Assembly (NCBI RefSeq): GCF_963678635.1
Contig: NC_087062.1
Coordinates: 59,993,584 to 60,057,583, forward strand
Length of the DNA stretch: 64,000 bases
Reading direction: 5' to 3'
Origin: Symsagittifera roscoffensis
Taxonomy: Eukaryota > Xenacoelomorpha > Acoela > Convolutidae
The notes beneath the pieces were generated by a model that saw only the letters and a list, made by a program, of their open reading frames with translations, did no database searches and was not told where the DNA came from. Shown in pieces: positions 30,052 through 40,200 of this stretch. Made by a program: the position numbers and the translations under genes. Numbering within the stretch: position 1 is the first letter of the stretch; each line of letters starts with the position of its first letter.

Positions 30052-30784
30052 AGATGACCAAAGAAGAGAAGAGAAGGAGAGAAAAACTTGATTGTATTTG
30101 TGTGCTAAAACTTAAACCAATCAACCAAGTTTTGATTATTGAACTTGTTAAACTTTTTGTTTTGATCTAGTTTGGTCAGACCAAACTTTGAAAATGTTGC
30201 AATTGTTAAAATTGTTGAAATTGTTGATTTTAGTTACTACTATCTATGTATGTATATAAGGAACATAGGTGAGTATATTTACCTATTTATTCACGACTGA
30301 AGTTTTTAACCTGTGTAAGACACAAATTCACTGTGTGGCGACATGGTAAGTTTGAGTAAACTCGCTCGGGAAGGGTGGGTAACTCAATAACTTTCCTAGC
30401 CACAGAGTTTCTTAGTTTTAATATGGAAAGGACCGCATAAATGACTGATTATACTTGGTGAGTAGTGTTAAGTTAATTTTAACGGGTGCGTGGCCGTGCC
30501 ACGTCCCACTTTTTAATCAGAGGCAAAAAGAAGTTTTATGGCGAGATGACGTAAGTAGTCAGAAAATAAATTTTATCTAGGACCCTCCTCATGGTGCGAA
30601 TTTTGTGAAAATGTTGAAAGGCAGTGAGATGTAGTACGATGCCATTTGTGAACACGTAGTGAGTTGAGGTGGAGTAGATAAATTTCATTTTCTTATGCGA
30701 TTTGTAAGATTGATTACAGAAAACTGGATAACTACTTGACGATAACCCGGTGTTATGCGATCAATAGGGACATTGATGGAGACT
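30052..30784 (+). other. 3' untranslated region of Gypsy copy B
   Basis: No convincing coding sequence. It is AT-rich with repeated TTGTTGAAATTGTT-like runs near 30195 and one GACCCTCCTC motif near 30581, of the kind frequent in the leader. Confidence 0.7.
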
Positions 30785-30797
30785 TGTCCGGGGAGTA
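30785..30797 (+). promoter_or_regulatory. Polypurine-like tract of copy B
   Basis: TGTCCGGGGAGTA directly precedes the 3' LTR. It is only partly purine, but is identical over 12 bases to the tract of copy A and appears in repeated form inside pol. By position it should prime plus-strand DNA synthesis. Confidence 0.7.
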
Positions 30798-31676
30798 TGT
30801 GCCATTCTGCCAGATGACACAGCACAACCTTCCGGCGACATAAAAAAGAGTGACTAAAGGCCTTATGAACAAAAAAGTGTTGCGACGGAGGATCAGAATG
30901 TTCTAGAATTTTTATTTTTAAAATTTCGATTGGAAGAAGAACATTTCTGAGAAATAGAAAAAAGACGGCCATTTTGAATAAAAAAAGACGAAAATCAGAA
31001 CCACGATAGAGATTGTAAAGAACAGTCGTGCAAGAAAATTACGAAGCCTCTTATCGTGGCAATAACACACGATAAGGACCTTAGTGACAGATATTTGTGG
31101 AGACTGAGGCTTCAGTGGGGGGAAGAGAAATACCACGGAACCCTCCCGGGACACGAAATATAAGAGATAAGAGTGTTATCTCAAGAAAATCACGGGAGCG
31201 GAGGCTTGGTCCCCCAGAGACTGTCTATGTGAAGGGACTGTATAAACTAACTTTAACAGCTGCTGTAATGTCCTAGATCTTAATTAAACACCGTTATTAT
31301 TTAATATTTCAGAGCATGAGTAGCTAGAAAAAGGAAAGGGTCAATCCATCTCCAATGGATTTAACATAAAGCTGTCACACAAAAACATATAAAAATAGGT
31401 TGTTCGAGCCGTGTTTTTAATGACAATCACGTAGTCTGAGGATCCGAGACTCAGCTATGTGGTTGTGTTCGCATGCAAACGAAAGCTGATCAAAAGTCGT
31501 TTGACTGATGGCCTAAAAATGGTAACTTTTTACTTTGCCCTAAACAGACCAGAAAATCAACTGGCAAGGTCGAGACGGTGAAAAACGATTAGAATTAAGG
31601 TAACTGACGCCTGCCAGTCGTTGATAGGTACTTTTTCTACGCTCCGTCGCTGTGTGATATTTGGGCGAATGTTACA
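30798..31676 (+). repeat. 3' LTR of Gypsy copy B
   Basis: 879 bp, matching 8090-8967 with five substitutions and one single-base insertion (in the TATA-adjacent A run). It is followed by AGA, the only base match to the left flank. Confidence 0.93.
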
Positions 31677-31789
31677 AGAAGCAAAAGCTTCTCTTCGAGG
31701 TTTGGAATGCTTTCATTGAAGGCAACATCAGTGCCGGAACCATGCATGGTAGGGTCTCACGGCTTGTTGGATGTCCGAGTAATTTGTAA
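31677..31789 (+). pseudogene. FLYWCH-type ORF, 3' part after the Gypsy insertion
   Basis: This continues the reading frame cut at 8089, in phase, for about 37 codons to a TAA at 31787. The three bases AGA occur on both sides of the inserted element, the only visible trace of a target duplication. The predicted tail is basic, then hydrophobic. No transposase catalytic region is present. Confidence 0.6.
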
Positions 31790-32030
31790 TTTTGCTGTTG
31801 ATTATTGCCCTCATTCTTCTGTTTTAACGATACTTTCTTCTAATACATTCCAATTTGATAATATATTCTATCCCTTAATCTCATCATTTTAGACATTTTA
31901 GTACCAGATTCTGATCACTCACCTCACAAAAGCCTTTACAACCTATTTTCAAAAAAATATTAGTTAAAAAGTTACCCTCAGTGGTCTGAAACTATGATTT
32001 TTAGATTCAGCGTCTTTATCCTCCAACATT

Positions 32031-32066
32031 TGGCGGATAAAGTCCCTCGGAGGACTTTATCCGCCA
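32031..32066. repeat. Perfect 15-bp hairpin in the MULE-like element
   Basis: TGGCGGATAAAGTCC (32031-32045) and GGACTTTATCCGCCA (32052-32066) are exact inverse complements around a CTCGGA loop. The arm resembles the terminal repeat core GGACTTTATCC and may be an extra transposase binding site. Confidence 0.8.
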
Positions 32067-32117
32067 GGAGGATATCGCCTGGAGGATAATTACCGTGGAG
32101 GATAAAGTCCTGTACCC
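32067..32117 (-). repeat. Right terminal inverted repeat of the MULE-like element
   Basis: The reverse complement begins GGGTACAGGACTTTATCC and aligns with 7259-7309 over 51 bases with four mismatches. Confidence 0.88.
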
Positions 32118-32126
32118 CTTAACGGA
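32118..32126. repeat. 9-bp target site duplication, right copy
   Basis: CTTAACGGA, identical to 7250-7258. Removing the transposon and one copy restores LTR continuity of copy A. Confidence 0.85.
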
Positions 32127-32400
32127 TTGTTCCGACCCTGTTTTTAACGGCGTTCGTGTATTTTGGGTATCTCGAGACCTAAGTATGGGAACGTTCTTTT
32201 TTTCTAGAGTGGGGGGATATTTTGGTAGTAGCCTTTAAGCTGTAACGGGTTCTAGTCTCATGTCGCAAGCGAACCGAATTGGCTCCGACCGTTCTTGAGC
32301 TAGAAAAACACAAGAGATAGTGTCCCTGACTCTTGAGCCAATGGTTATAGGGCCTATTTTTCTTAAGCCTCATATGTGACCGAAGTAGGCGACTGTTTCA
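32127..32400 (+). repeat. Copy A 3' LTR, right part
   Basis: Starts TTGTTCCGACCCTGTTTTTA, matching TTGTTCGAGCCGTGTTTTTA of the copy B LTR at the corresponding place (8690). Its end was set at GTTTCA (32400), resembling the copy B end GTTACA and giving a total LTR of about 895 bp. The exact end is uncertain because the 5' LTR of copy A is outside the window. Confidence 0.7.
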
Positions 32401-34323
32401 GTAGAACTTTTTATCAAAAGCAAGAAGCATAAGCTTGCGATTATTAATAAGCTTCTTGTGGTCAATTTTTTTTCGACAAACCTGTTTCTTAAATTTGTTT
32501 GGAAGCAATTAATTCCAAATCTTGTCCACATGCTTTCGTTCCTGACAGAATGATAGAAATAGAAATTGATAGAAAACGTTTAAATTACAATGAAAACTTG
32601 AAATTTATGCCATTTGGGAAAAGTTTCCATTTTTATGCCATTTGGGAGTTATGCCATTTGGGAAGTTACCATGAGAAGACCGGTTTTAAGGGGGTATTCT
32701 CTTTATGCACCTGCGCTATAACTCAAGAATCGAAAAATTCTGGCTAAAACAAAAAATATTGAAATAACTCACATGTTAGCATGAAACTAGCGGCAAAACG
32801 AAATTGTTAAAACAAAAAAGGTGAAAACTCTCAGAAATTTGTGACTAAATGATTACAATTGTTGCATTATAGTTGTTATATCATTTCAGTAATATTTGTG
32901 AAGTTGTGATTGGTTGAATTTTTTTTTAATTTTTGAAAAAATGAGGTGTATGATGTGTCTTCGATCATTTTGTACAACTAGTTTAGATTTTTAAAACCTG
33001 AAGATGCACCAAAATATGCGAAAACGTTTGTTTGAATATACAATTTTAACGCATTCTCAAAATATTTGTCAAAGTTACTTAATGCGTTGACAGTTCTCAG
33101 ACATCATAAATTAGCAATGAACTTTGCCAAACTAGTTCAAGTTATGATCTCTTCAGTTTACTAACAAGGAAACTTCCGGCCCCAGCACAAAATTTTTTTG
33201 AGCAAGCTTTGTACGAACCTAAGCTTTCTACGAACCTCTCTGGCAATACATATTGCGAACGCCGCTTGCGAACTTTGAACAATAAATGACAAAACTTTCG
33301 GCGAAATTTTTTATTTGTAACACAATTACAATTGTATTTTATATTTTGTCGTGTCGAGTTGCGTGTTCTTATAGAAGAAACGTTATACGTATCGAGTTTA
33401 ATTGTAAGGACAACACTGATCATCTCGTTTTTTTCATAATTACTTCCATATCTAGGATTACGACTGAAGTACGTGATGAAGGGATTCCTGACTGTAACCT
33501 CGGTTACTATGATAGTTTTGATCTTCTGATTATATTGAAATTAGGTAACTCTGTTTTGGACGATCATTTTCAGTCTTTTTGTAATTAACCAATTGGCACA
33601 TCCCCATGTTACTGAAAATGGTTATGCAGCCAAAAATGTATCGAGTGGTTAGATTTTCTGGTTATGATGTTACCACCTCAAAGCGCTGTGCAAAACTCAT
33701 CTTTTATTATTCGATCTTCCAGTTGCTTGTGTGGTCAAGAAGGATAGACTTTTTAGGCGTATTGGCTACAGGGACAAAACATTCTTCTCCTTTTTTATAC
33801 CTCAATCTGTCAGCTGTCAGAGCCAATACTTGTATTGTTTGAACATGCTTTTTGAGAATCTTTGAGCATCAAAGTCTCAACCAAAATAATAACACTTCAA
33901 TTAGGAAAAAATACATTGGAAACATAGGTAAGTCTCGAAGAAATTGGATCGCGCAAATGCCAATAAAAACAGAGTTAGGAACCTCTTCTTGTTTTAAGGA
34001 GTTTGCGTTTCATTCTTTTCAGATGGATTAACCGGAAACTTGCTTTTCATTTTCAAAATCAGTTTGAAATAAGTAGACTAAGTATCTAAAGTCGTACGGA
34101 ATGACCCTTTTGTATGCTCCACTTAATGAATCTTCTTGGACATATAGCTTGAAAACAAGCACAAAAAATTAAACTTCAGTTAATTCAGAAAACTATAAAA
34201 TCCTGACGCAACCAACAATTACAAAATGGACTGAGTCCGAGGAATGTAAAGAAGCACCAAATGATGGAAAAATGTTACAAACTTAACAAAAAAACTTATA
34301 GATAAGAATATAAAATGAAGCAC
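32401..34323. other. AT-rich DNA without a recognised gene
   Basis: Short open frames here have no recognisable domain or codon pattern. Three direct copies of ATGCCATTTGGGA lie at about 32608-32665. Nothing else stands out. Confidence 0.6.
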
Positions 34324-34560
34324 TTAATGAACGTTTCCGGGCGGGTTACGCGCTATAATTGCACGAGCTGTTGCTCTGGCCAGCTGCAGTCCTAGTCTTT
34401 TGAACATTTCTTTGCTTGTTTTGCTCAGTTTGACGAGTTTGTATGGCAATTCTGCGAGCAATGCGGCCGAGGGTTTCTTGTCCTTCTTCCCCCAACGATC
34501 CATAATGTGTAACAGCAACTGGTAGGCAGAGCCAATTGAGTTCTTCGCATTTCGTGTCAT
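34324..34560 (-). pseudogene. Small basic ORF downstream of the RT pseudogene
   Basis: A 78-residue Lys/Arg/Ala-rich reading frame on the minus strand with good helical character (MTRNAKNSIGSAYQLLLHI start). It lies downstream of the RT remnant in the same direction, in the same more GC-rich block, so it may be part of the same retroelement. No family recognised. Confidence 0.35.
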
Positions 34561-34765
34561 TTTCTTCGTGTTTTCTGCTTTCAGCGGACTGTAGGCAATG
34601 TCCGGGAGTAGAACTCGCTCCGTCTATTAGGGTTGGATTAAGCCGGAGTATACTGACACGTCAATTGCCCCTGACTAGCCTAGAGACCAAACGGAGATGA
34701 GAACGTCGCGGGCCTTGTGAGGCTTCCTGCTTAGTCCAGACTGGCCCCCTGCTCAAGCGCTGGAT

Positions 34766-35942
34766 TCAGCATCCCCATGCGTGCGCAGTCGAATGTTGTG
34801 TTTCGCAGTATGTTGTGTCTTGAGATGACGACCGGGCCTCGCCGAGCGCGGAAACTGAGAAACCCAACTTCAGCTTGACCAGGGTTTGCACTTCTTCAGC
34901 TTCAAGACGCAGACCTAGCGCTGGCGAAGGTACGCATGTCATCCAGTCCGATGCGTGCAGTGCCGAGGTTTCCATAAGTCTAACTTTTTCAGATGGAAGA
35001 GAGACATGCTCAAGCAAGAGTCTGAAACTGTTTTCTTCTATCGCGGAAGAAAGAGAATGTTTTCGGTTGGCGCTACGGGCGCTGTCTTGAGTCAGTTGGT
35101 CAGCGTCAGCAACGTGGCTGTTGTAATCAGCTATGCTGATGTCAATGTCTGCATGTGCGTTGGCTGCTGCAACTGATGATATGTAGGCAGCGGCTGCGTG
35201 TGTTCTTAGTGAACGGAGCCCTAATCCTCCGTACTTCAGGGAGAGACGAGCTTGCTCTTTGGATTGATCGTTGAGTTCAATGGAGACCGATTCTTCGAGG
35301 CAAGAAAGGACCGCTTCCTCATAAATTTCCAATGCGTTGGCGATTTTTTCGGTTGGGCAACATCCTGTCAGATGAACCAACTTGCAGAACCCGGCTCATT
35401 GTCGCTGAAGAGTGAGCGCGGCTTGAGAGTCATGGAGAGGTGGCATGACTCTGTGAGTTCATGGCAGAACGCTGTGAGTTCATGGCAGAACTCATCGCTT
35501 CCAATCGGAGCGCCCAGGACCTCCATGTTGGGGGTATCGTATTTTTTGATATCTTCAGGGAACATTGATTTGTCGAGTCTGCAGTACACTTCGCATTTGC
35601 TGACTTTCACCTCTAGACCCGTCCACTGGGATGCTTCACGGATTGTTCCAAGGCATTCGTTCAAAGCATGCCTCGTGCCGTACAAGATGCCGTCATCCAA
35701 GTACCAGAGGTTGGCCAGAAGGCCCTCCTGAGAATCGATTCTGATGACGAGTTTGTGTAGGGCTACAGCGAGCAGGAGGGGGCCTCAAGGATTCACCTTG
35801 ATGTACGCCTGTTTCTGAGAGAAGAGTGCCCAATGTGTGGCACAACAGGATAAGAGTGATAGCAGAACTTCACCCACGGGAGCAGTTCAGGGAAGTGCGT
35901 GGCGACTGCATCAAACATAGCTTGTCTGGATATGACGTTGAA
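34766..35942 (-). pseudogene. Reverse transcriptase pseudogene
   Basis: Read from 35942 downwards: an RT motif A-like NAFNVISRQAM, a frameshift near 35840, a motif B-like GVHQG at 35787-35802, a TGA at 35784, then a palm motif YLDDGILYGT (about 35680-35705), KVSKCEVY, and a C-terminal part GGLGLRSLRTHAAAAYISSV (about 35170-35225). Catalytic Asp-Asp is kept, but at least one frameshift and one stop break the gene. A 21-bp tandem duplication (GAGTTCATGGCAGAAC words near 35455-35500) adds seven residues. The pattern resembles non-LTR-like RTs; I cannot assign the clade. Confidence 0.75.
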
Positions 35943-35984
35943 TGCATTTTTTCATGCATATGGTGTTGAATGCATAAAACTTCA

Positions 35985-36305
35985 AGTAAATTTTTGGCTT
36001 GTTCTTTGACAAGCTTTTGTAGTCTTTAATTTTGTTTGTAAGAGTCCTTTAGTTGTTTGTTTAAGTCGTTAATATACAAATTAAGTATCGGAGGTCATAA
36101 TACGGTGCCCTGTGTGGACACCTTTATATAATGAAATCCAAGCTAAGTTCCTTATTGTTGACAATCGTTTTCTATAGACGGCTGCTGATAAAAGAGTTTA
36201 TCATTGCAATTGCATCTTCAGGAAAGTTCAAATTTTAAGTTTTTGTTGCAGAAACTTAAAATCAAGAGAGTCAAACGCTTTGGAAAGATCTACTAACGAG
36301 CGAAC
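35985..36305 (-). pseudogene. LINE reverse transcriptase fragment (motifs A and B)
   Basis: Minus-strand translation shows VDLSKAFDSLD (36268-36300), the classical LINE RT motif A, then a degraded GVPQG-like region and NLYINDL (about 36063-36083). Several stops interrupt it. Jockey/CR1-type origin is likely. It is a separate copy from the RT pseudogene beside it. Confidence 0.7.
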
Positions 36306-36390
36306 AACAAATTTATTGCTGTCAATTGATTTTCTAAATTGTTGAATAGGAGGCTCTGAATCCGAATTGAGTGTTGCTTAATAAATTTTG

Positions 36391-36430
36391 CAATAAAAGA
36401 TAACACTCATTTTGGTGTTATCTTTTATTG
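36391..36430. repeat. Perfect 16-bp hairpin
   Basis: CAATAAAAGATAACAC at 36391-36406 and its exact inverse complement at 36415-36430 enclose an 8-base loop. Related GTGTTATC words follow to 36475, suggesting the end of a small inverted-repeat element. Confidence 0.8.
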
Positions 36431-37110
36431 ACTTGAGTGTTATCTTTTTTTTCTAGTGTTATTGATTTGAGTGTAATCAAAACAAGTCTGGTCCAAGAAA
36501 CTAATGGTAAACATAACGGACGATGCAAGTTAGAGCAAAAACATTCGTTTGTTTTTTAAATTAAATTTAATTGATGACTTTTAGTGATTTTAAACAAATA
36601 ATGTCTTATGCTCTTATGTGTTTGAGTACGATTAAGTCGTAAAAACTCAAATTTTTATAGGTTAAATTTTTTTTGGTTAAGTTTCATTTTCGACCCTTCA
36701 GCTGTCGAAACATTTTTTTTCGGCTGAGAAAAAGATACAAGTATCAATGTTTGAACGTTTTCGTCAGTTAAGACATCATCAGAACAACTGAAAGAAAAAA
36801 CAACAAACATCGTAAACAATAAAAACCACATAAAATCAGAGAATAAAAAAGCAAAATTTGAGATAACATAAAACGTTAAAAGAACAATTAGATTAAAGCG
36901 CAGCAACCTTTTTCGGCTGAGTTGCTGCTCGGTAATCGACTTTTTTTCATGTAATTTTTGAAACTTTTTTTTCAACAGAAATCCGACTTTCGTCTTTTTT
37001 CTTGTTACCGTCTTGTAACGCAATGGTTTTGTAGTATCGCAAGTGTTGCGAAGCTCTGCTTTGCTTCATTGTGAAATTTGAAGCTTGCTATAATCGAATC
37101 TTCTTTTCAG

Positions 37111-37212
37111 ATGGAGTTAGAAGTTGGCGAGGAGACTATTTACTCGCTCCCAATGGACGAGACATATTTCTGCTGCGAAGAATGTGGAACTATTTTTGAA
37201 ACTTTAGAACAC
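37111..37212 (+). CDS. Zinc-finger gene, exon 1
   Basis: Acceptor TTCTTTTCAG before 37111, ATG at the first base, donor GTGAGT after 37212. Encodes 34 residues ending within finger 1: the two Cys (22, 25) are here, the two His in the next exon. Confidence 0.78.
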
Positions 37213-40200
37213 GTGAGTATTAGTTCAAATCTATGTCCTAAAGCTTTGTTTTTGTTTCTTAATTTTTTCTCAGTGATACGACAGTGAGAATCGAGACAGT
37301 GAGTATCTCAGACTAGTTTTGATTGAAGCCGCTCAAATTACAAAATTCACTGCATGGTGTGATGAGATTTTTTTGATACTTATCTGTGTTTTCATAATCG
37401 GAAAATTTTGCATGTCGCAGCAAATTTTCTTTGAGAAAAAAAAACAGCTGATGTAACAGGAGTGATGGTTAAAGTAGCTTTTAACCTTACGGGAGCAAGT
37501 TGGCTTTTAACCTTACGAGAGCAAGTGCCTTACCATTTCTAGAATGAGATTATGTGCACATGGCATTTATGTTATGATAGTGAAAATTGCCGCATTATCT
37601 GGACAACATTCTAGTACAAGAACTGGGATGCACAGATTTCCAGTTTACTGAGAAACGAAAACAACAGCAAAGACAAGTTATTTTTTTTTCGTTTAAAACT
37701 TCTCTCTGTATTTATTAATATCTTTATGGAGGTAACGCCCTTGTTTTTGTCAGAAGAGTTCAGCAATTTGAGTACAGGTTGAAAATTTTTAGCAAAAAGC
37801 GTCGTTTTAGTTTTATACACAGGTAATATCTTAAAACACGAAATTTTTTAATTCAATTGAAATTAGAAGAGAATTCAAAAACTAGTATATGTCAAATAAA
37901 ATTGTCACTGTATAAATAACGATAAACAACGATTTTTATTTTTCTTTTGTTTTTCTGGATGTCAATATGTCATCTGAGGATATACTTTCTTGAATTTTAT
38001 TCCAAATGGTTGCTGATCTTTTGAAAAAGAATTTCCTATATGTTGACCGTTATATCTTTCTACAATCAATAGCTGTTTTGTTGTCAGGTTTGGGTCATTT
38101 TCAGTTTGTGTATCTGATTTTTGCATATGCTGGCAGTTGTATACTTTCTTCCAACAATTGCAAGCCAGTTTCCAATCAAGAAATGGAACTGGTTAATGAT
38201 TATATTTCATTTTCAAGTTAAATGATGAACCAAATTTTGCCCGATTGCAGCATGTTTTATTGCCCAATCTATTATATATTTAAATGCGGGCTTCACTATC
38301 TCGCTATGTTTAAGCTTTTTCAACGTATTATTTTTGCATGTTTAAGCTGTATCGTATATTGCAATCTATTATCTATTATATATTTAAATGCGGGCTTCAC
38401 TATCTCGCTATGTTTAAGCTTTTTCAACGTATTATTTTTGCATGTTTAAGCTGTATCGTATATTGCAATGTTTAAGAATTTTTTTTCGATTTTCCCATTT
38501 GATTTTAGTGGTTATTTTACCGAGTTTAAATTCAGCAGCCCAATATCGAATTAGGGGTTGCGAATTTGGCCTCCATTTTTGAATGCTCGAATCATTTTAG
38601 CTAACGACATAAGACGATTTTTGAGATTTTTTCAAAAATTTTTTCAGAAATTTCAAATAACAAAATAATTTACAAAACTTGAAGTTCCCAACCCTGTAGT
38701 TTGGTGCTGTCAGAGTACTCGAAGGAGTTACAAATCTTGCCCCCAAATATGACTGTTTAAATCCTTGTATTTTTCGAGATATGACGTTTTTTGTGATTTT
38801 TTTCAAAAAAATTTCAGAAAATTTATATTATTTTTTTTGCAAAATCTGAAATTCCCAACCCGGTAGTTGGGTCCTGTCAGAGTAATCTCAAAGATTGCGA
38901 ATCTTGCCTCCAAATATGACTGCTCAATTCTTTTTAGTTTTCGAGATATGACGTTTTTTGTGATTTTTTCAAAAATTTTCAGAAAACCTAAATTATTATT
39001 AGTTTTTAAAAATCTGAAATTCCCAACCCTGTAGTTAGGTGCTGTCAGATTACTCTCAAAGATTGCGAATCTTGCCTCCAAGTATGACTGCTCAATTCTT
39101 TGTAGTTTCCGAGATGTGACGTTTTTTGTGATTTTTTCAGAAAGTTTAAATAATTTATTTTTCAAAATTTGAAATTCCCAACGCTATATTTCGGTGTTGT
39201 CAGGGTACTCGAAATAGTTGCAAATTGTGCCACATGCGAATGCTAAACGCGACTGCTCAAATGCTTTTACTTTCCGAGATGTGACGTTTTTGGATTTTTT
39301 CAAAATTTCTCAAAGAACTTATCTACAAAGAAATTTAAAAAGTTTGAAACTACTAACATGATGAAGATACAACCTTATTGTCAGCGTATAACCGGTCGTC
39401 TCAAATCTTGCCTCCTAAAATGAATGCTCAAATCCTTTTAGTTTCCGAGATAAGACGTTTTTTCAATTTTTTTCGGAAAATTGGGTTTGAAAAAATTCAC
39501 AAAATTTTGGATTCCTAACCCTATAGTAGGGTGCTCTCAGTGGTTGCAAATCGGGCCTCCAAATTTCTCCAGAGGTCCATTAAGTTTTCGAGATGACGCT
39601 TTCAAAAAAAGAAATTAAAAACTTTTTAAAAGTTCGAAATTACCAATGTTGTTTCCAATATATGCGGTTTTTCATGAGTTGTCGAAAAATTTCGAAGCAC
39701 CGAAGGTGCGTTAAACGCTAGTTTAGTTGAAATTCCGCTTAAAAGAAGGGACTGGTCTAAAAAGTAAAAGTCAAGAACTTTTATAAGCTAATCGGTGAAA
39801 ACAAATATTAGAATTGTCAATATTACCTAAGAAACGAATAGATGAAGCATAAATTGAGTAAGTTGAGCAATATCAAATTACATTTAAGAAAAAATTTTAA
39901 TGTATAGTTTGTTCTTTCCCTTGGCAGGGTTGACTATTCCAATCATTGTTTTTTATCGATTACCTCGTATAAATCAACGTTTGTCTGTTTTTCTGCTGTT
40001 TGACCCTTTCTGCTCTTAGAATATTCTGCTCATTGGTTGGCCACCACTTATGACGAGCGCATTCATTAGCAATATACTTGTTTTAAATGGTTGTGGGTTT
40101 TTGATTGATTGATTGAAGCATTTAAATTCCACGAACCATTTTTCGTAAAAGCATCGTCACTTCTTGGAATGTTAAATACTGGTCTAAAACAACTCCGAGA

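Larger units (their letters stand above)
8090..31676 (+). mobile_element. Giant Ty3/Gypsy-type LTR retrotransposon, copy B (23.6 kb)
   Basis: LTRs at 8090-8967 and 30798-31676 enclose a primer site, a 2.4-kb leader, an intact Gag-Pol ORF (11374-19959), a macrodomain ORF and about 8.8 kb of accessory coding sequence. The pol order protease, RT, RNase H, integrase places it in Ty3/Gypsy. At 23.6 kb it is several times the usual 5-7 kb for that group. The LTRs differ by five substitutions and one 1-bp indel over 878 positions, so the insertion is recent. The flanking target duplication is weak: only AGA is repeated. No envelope-like protein with signal peptide and membrane anchor is seen. Confidence 0.93.
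7259..32117 (+). mobile_element. Mutator-like (MULE) DNA transposon, split by Gypsy copy B
   Basis: Bounded by 9-bp target duplications and 51-bp terminal inverted repeats (7259-7309 and 32067-32117) that differ at only four positions. Without the inserted Gypsy element it is about 1.27 kb. It carries a short ORF with a FLYWCH-type zinc finger, a domain known from some Mutator-like transposases, but no DDE transposase. It is therefore probably non-autonomous, or encodes only the DNA-binding part. It inserted into the 3' LTR of copy A. A superfamily with 8-bp duplications is less likely, because the inverted ends align from the first base only with a 9-bp duplication. Confidence 0.82.

Noticed and set aside
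38597-39165. Minus-strand ORFs with repeated LEARFAIFE-like peptides
   Set aside because: They are the reverse translation of the ~165-bp core repeats of the Helitron-like element, with repeat-driven similarity only.
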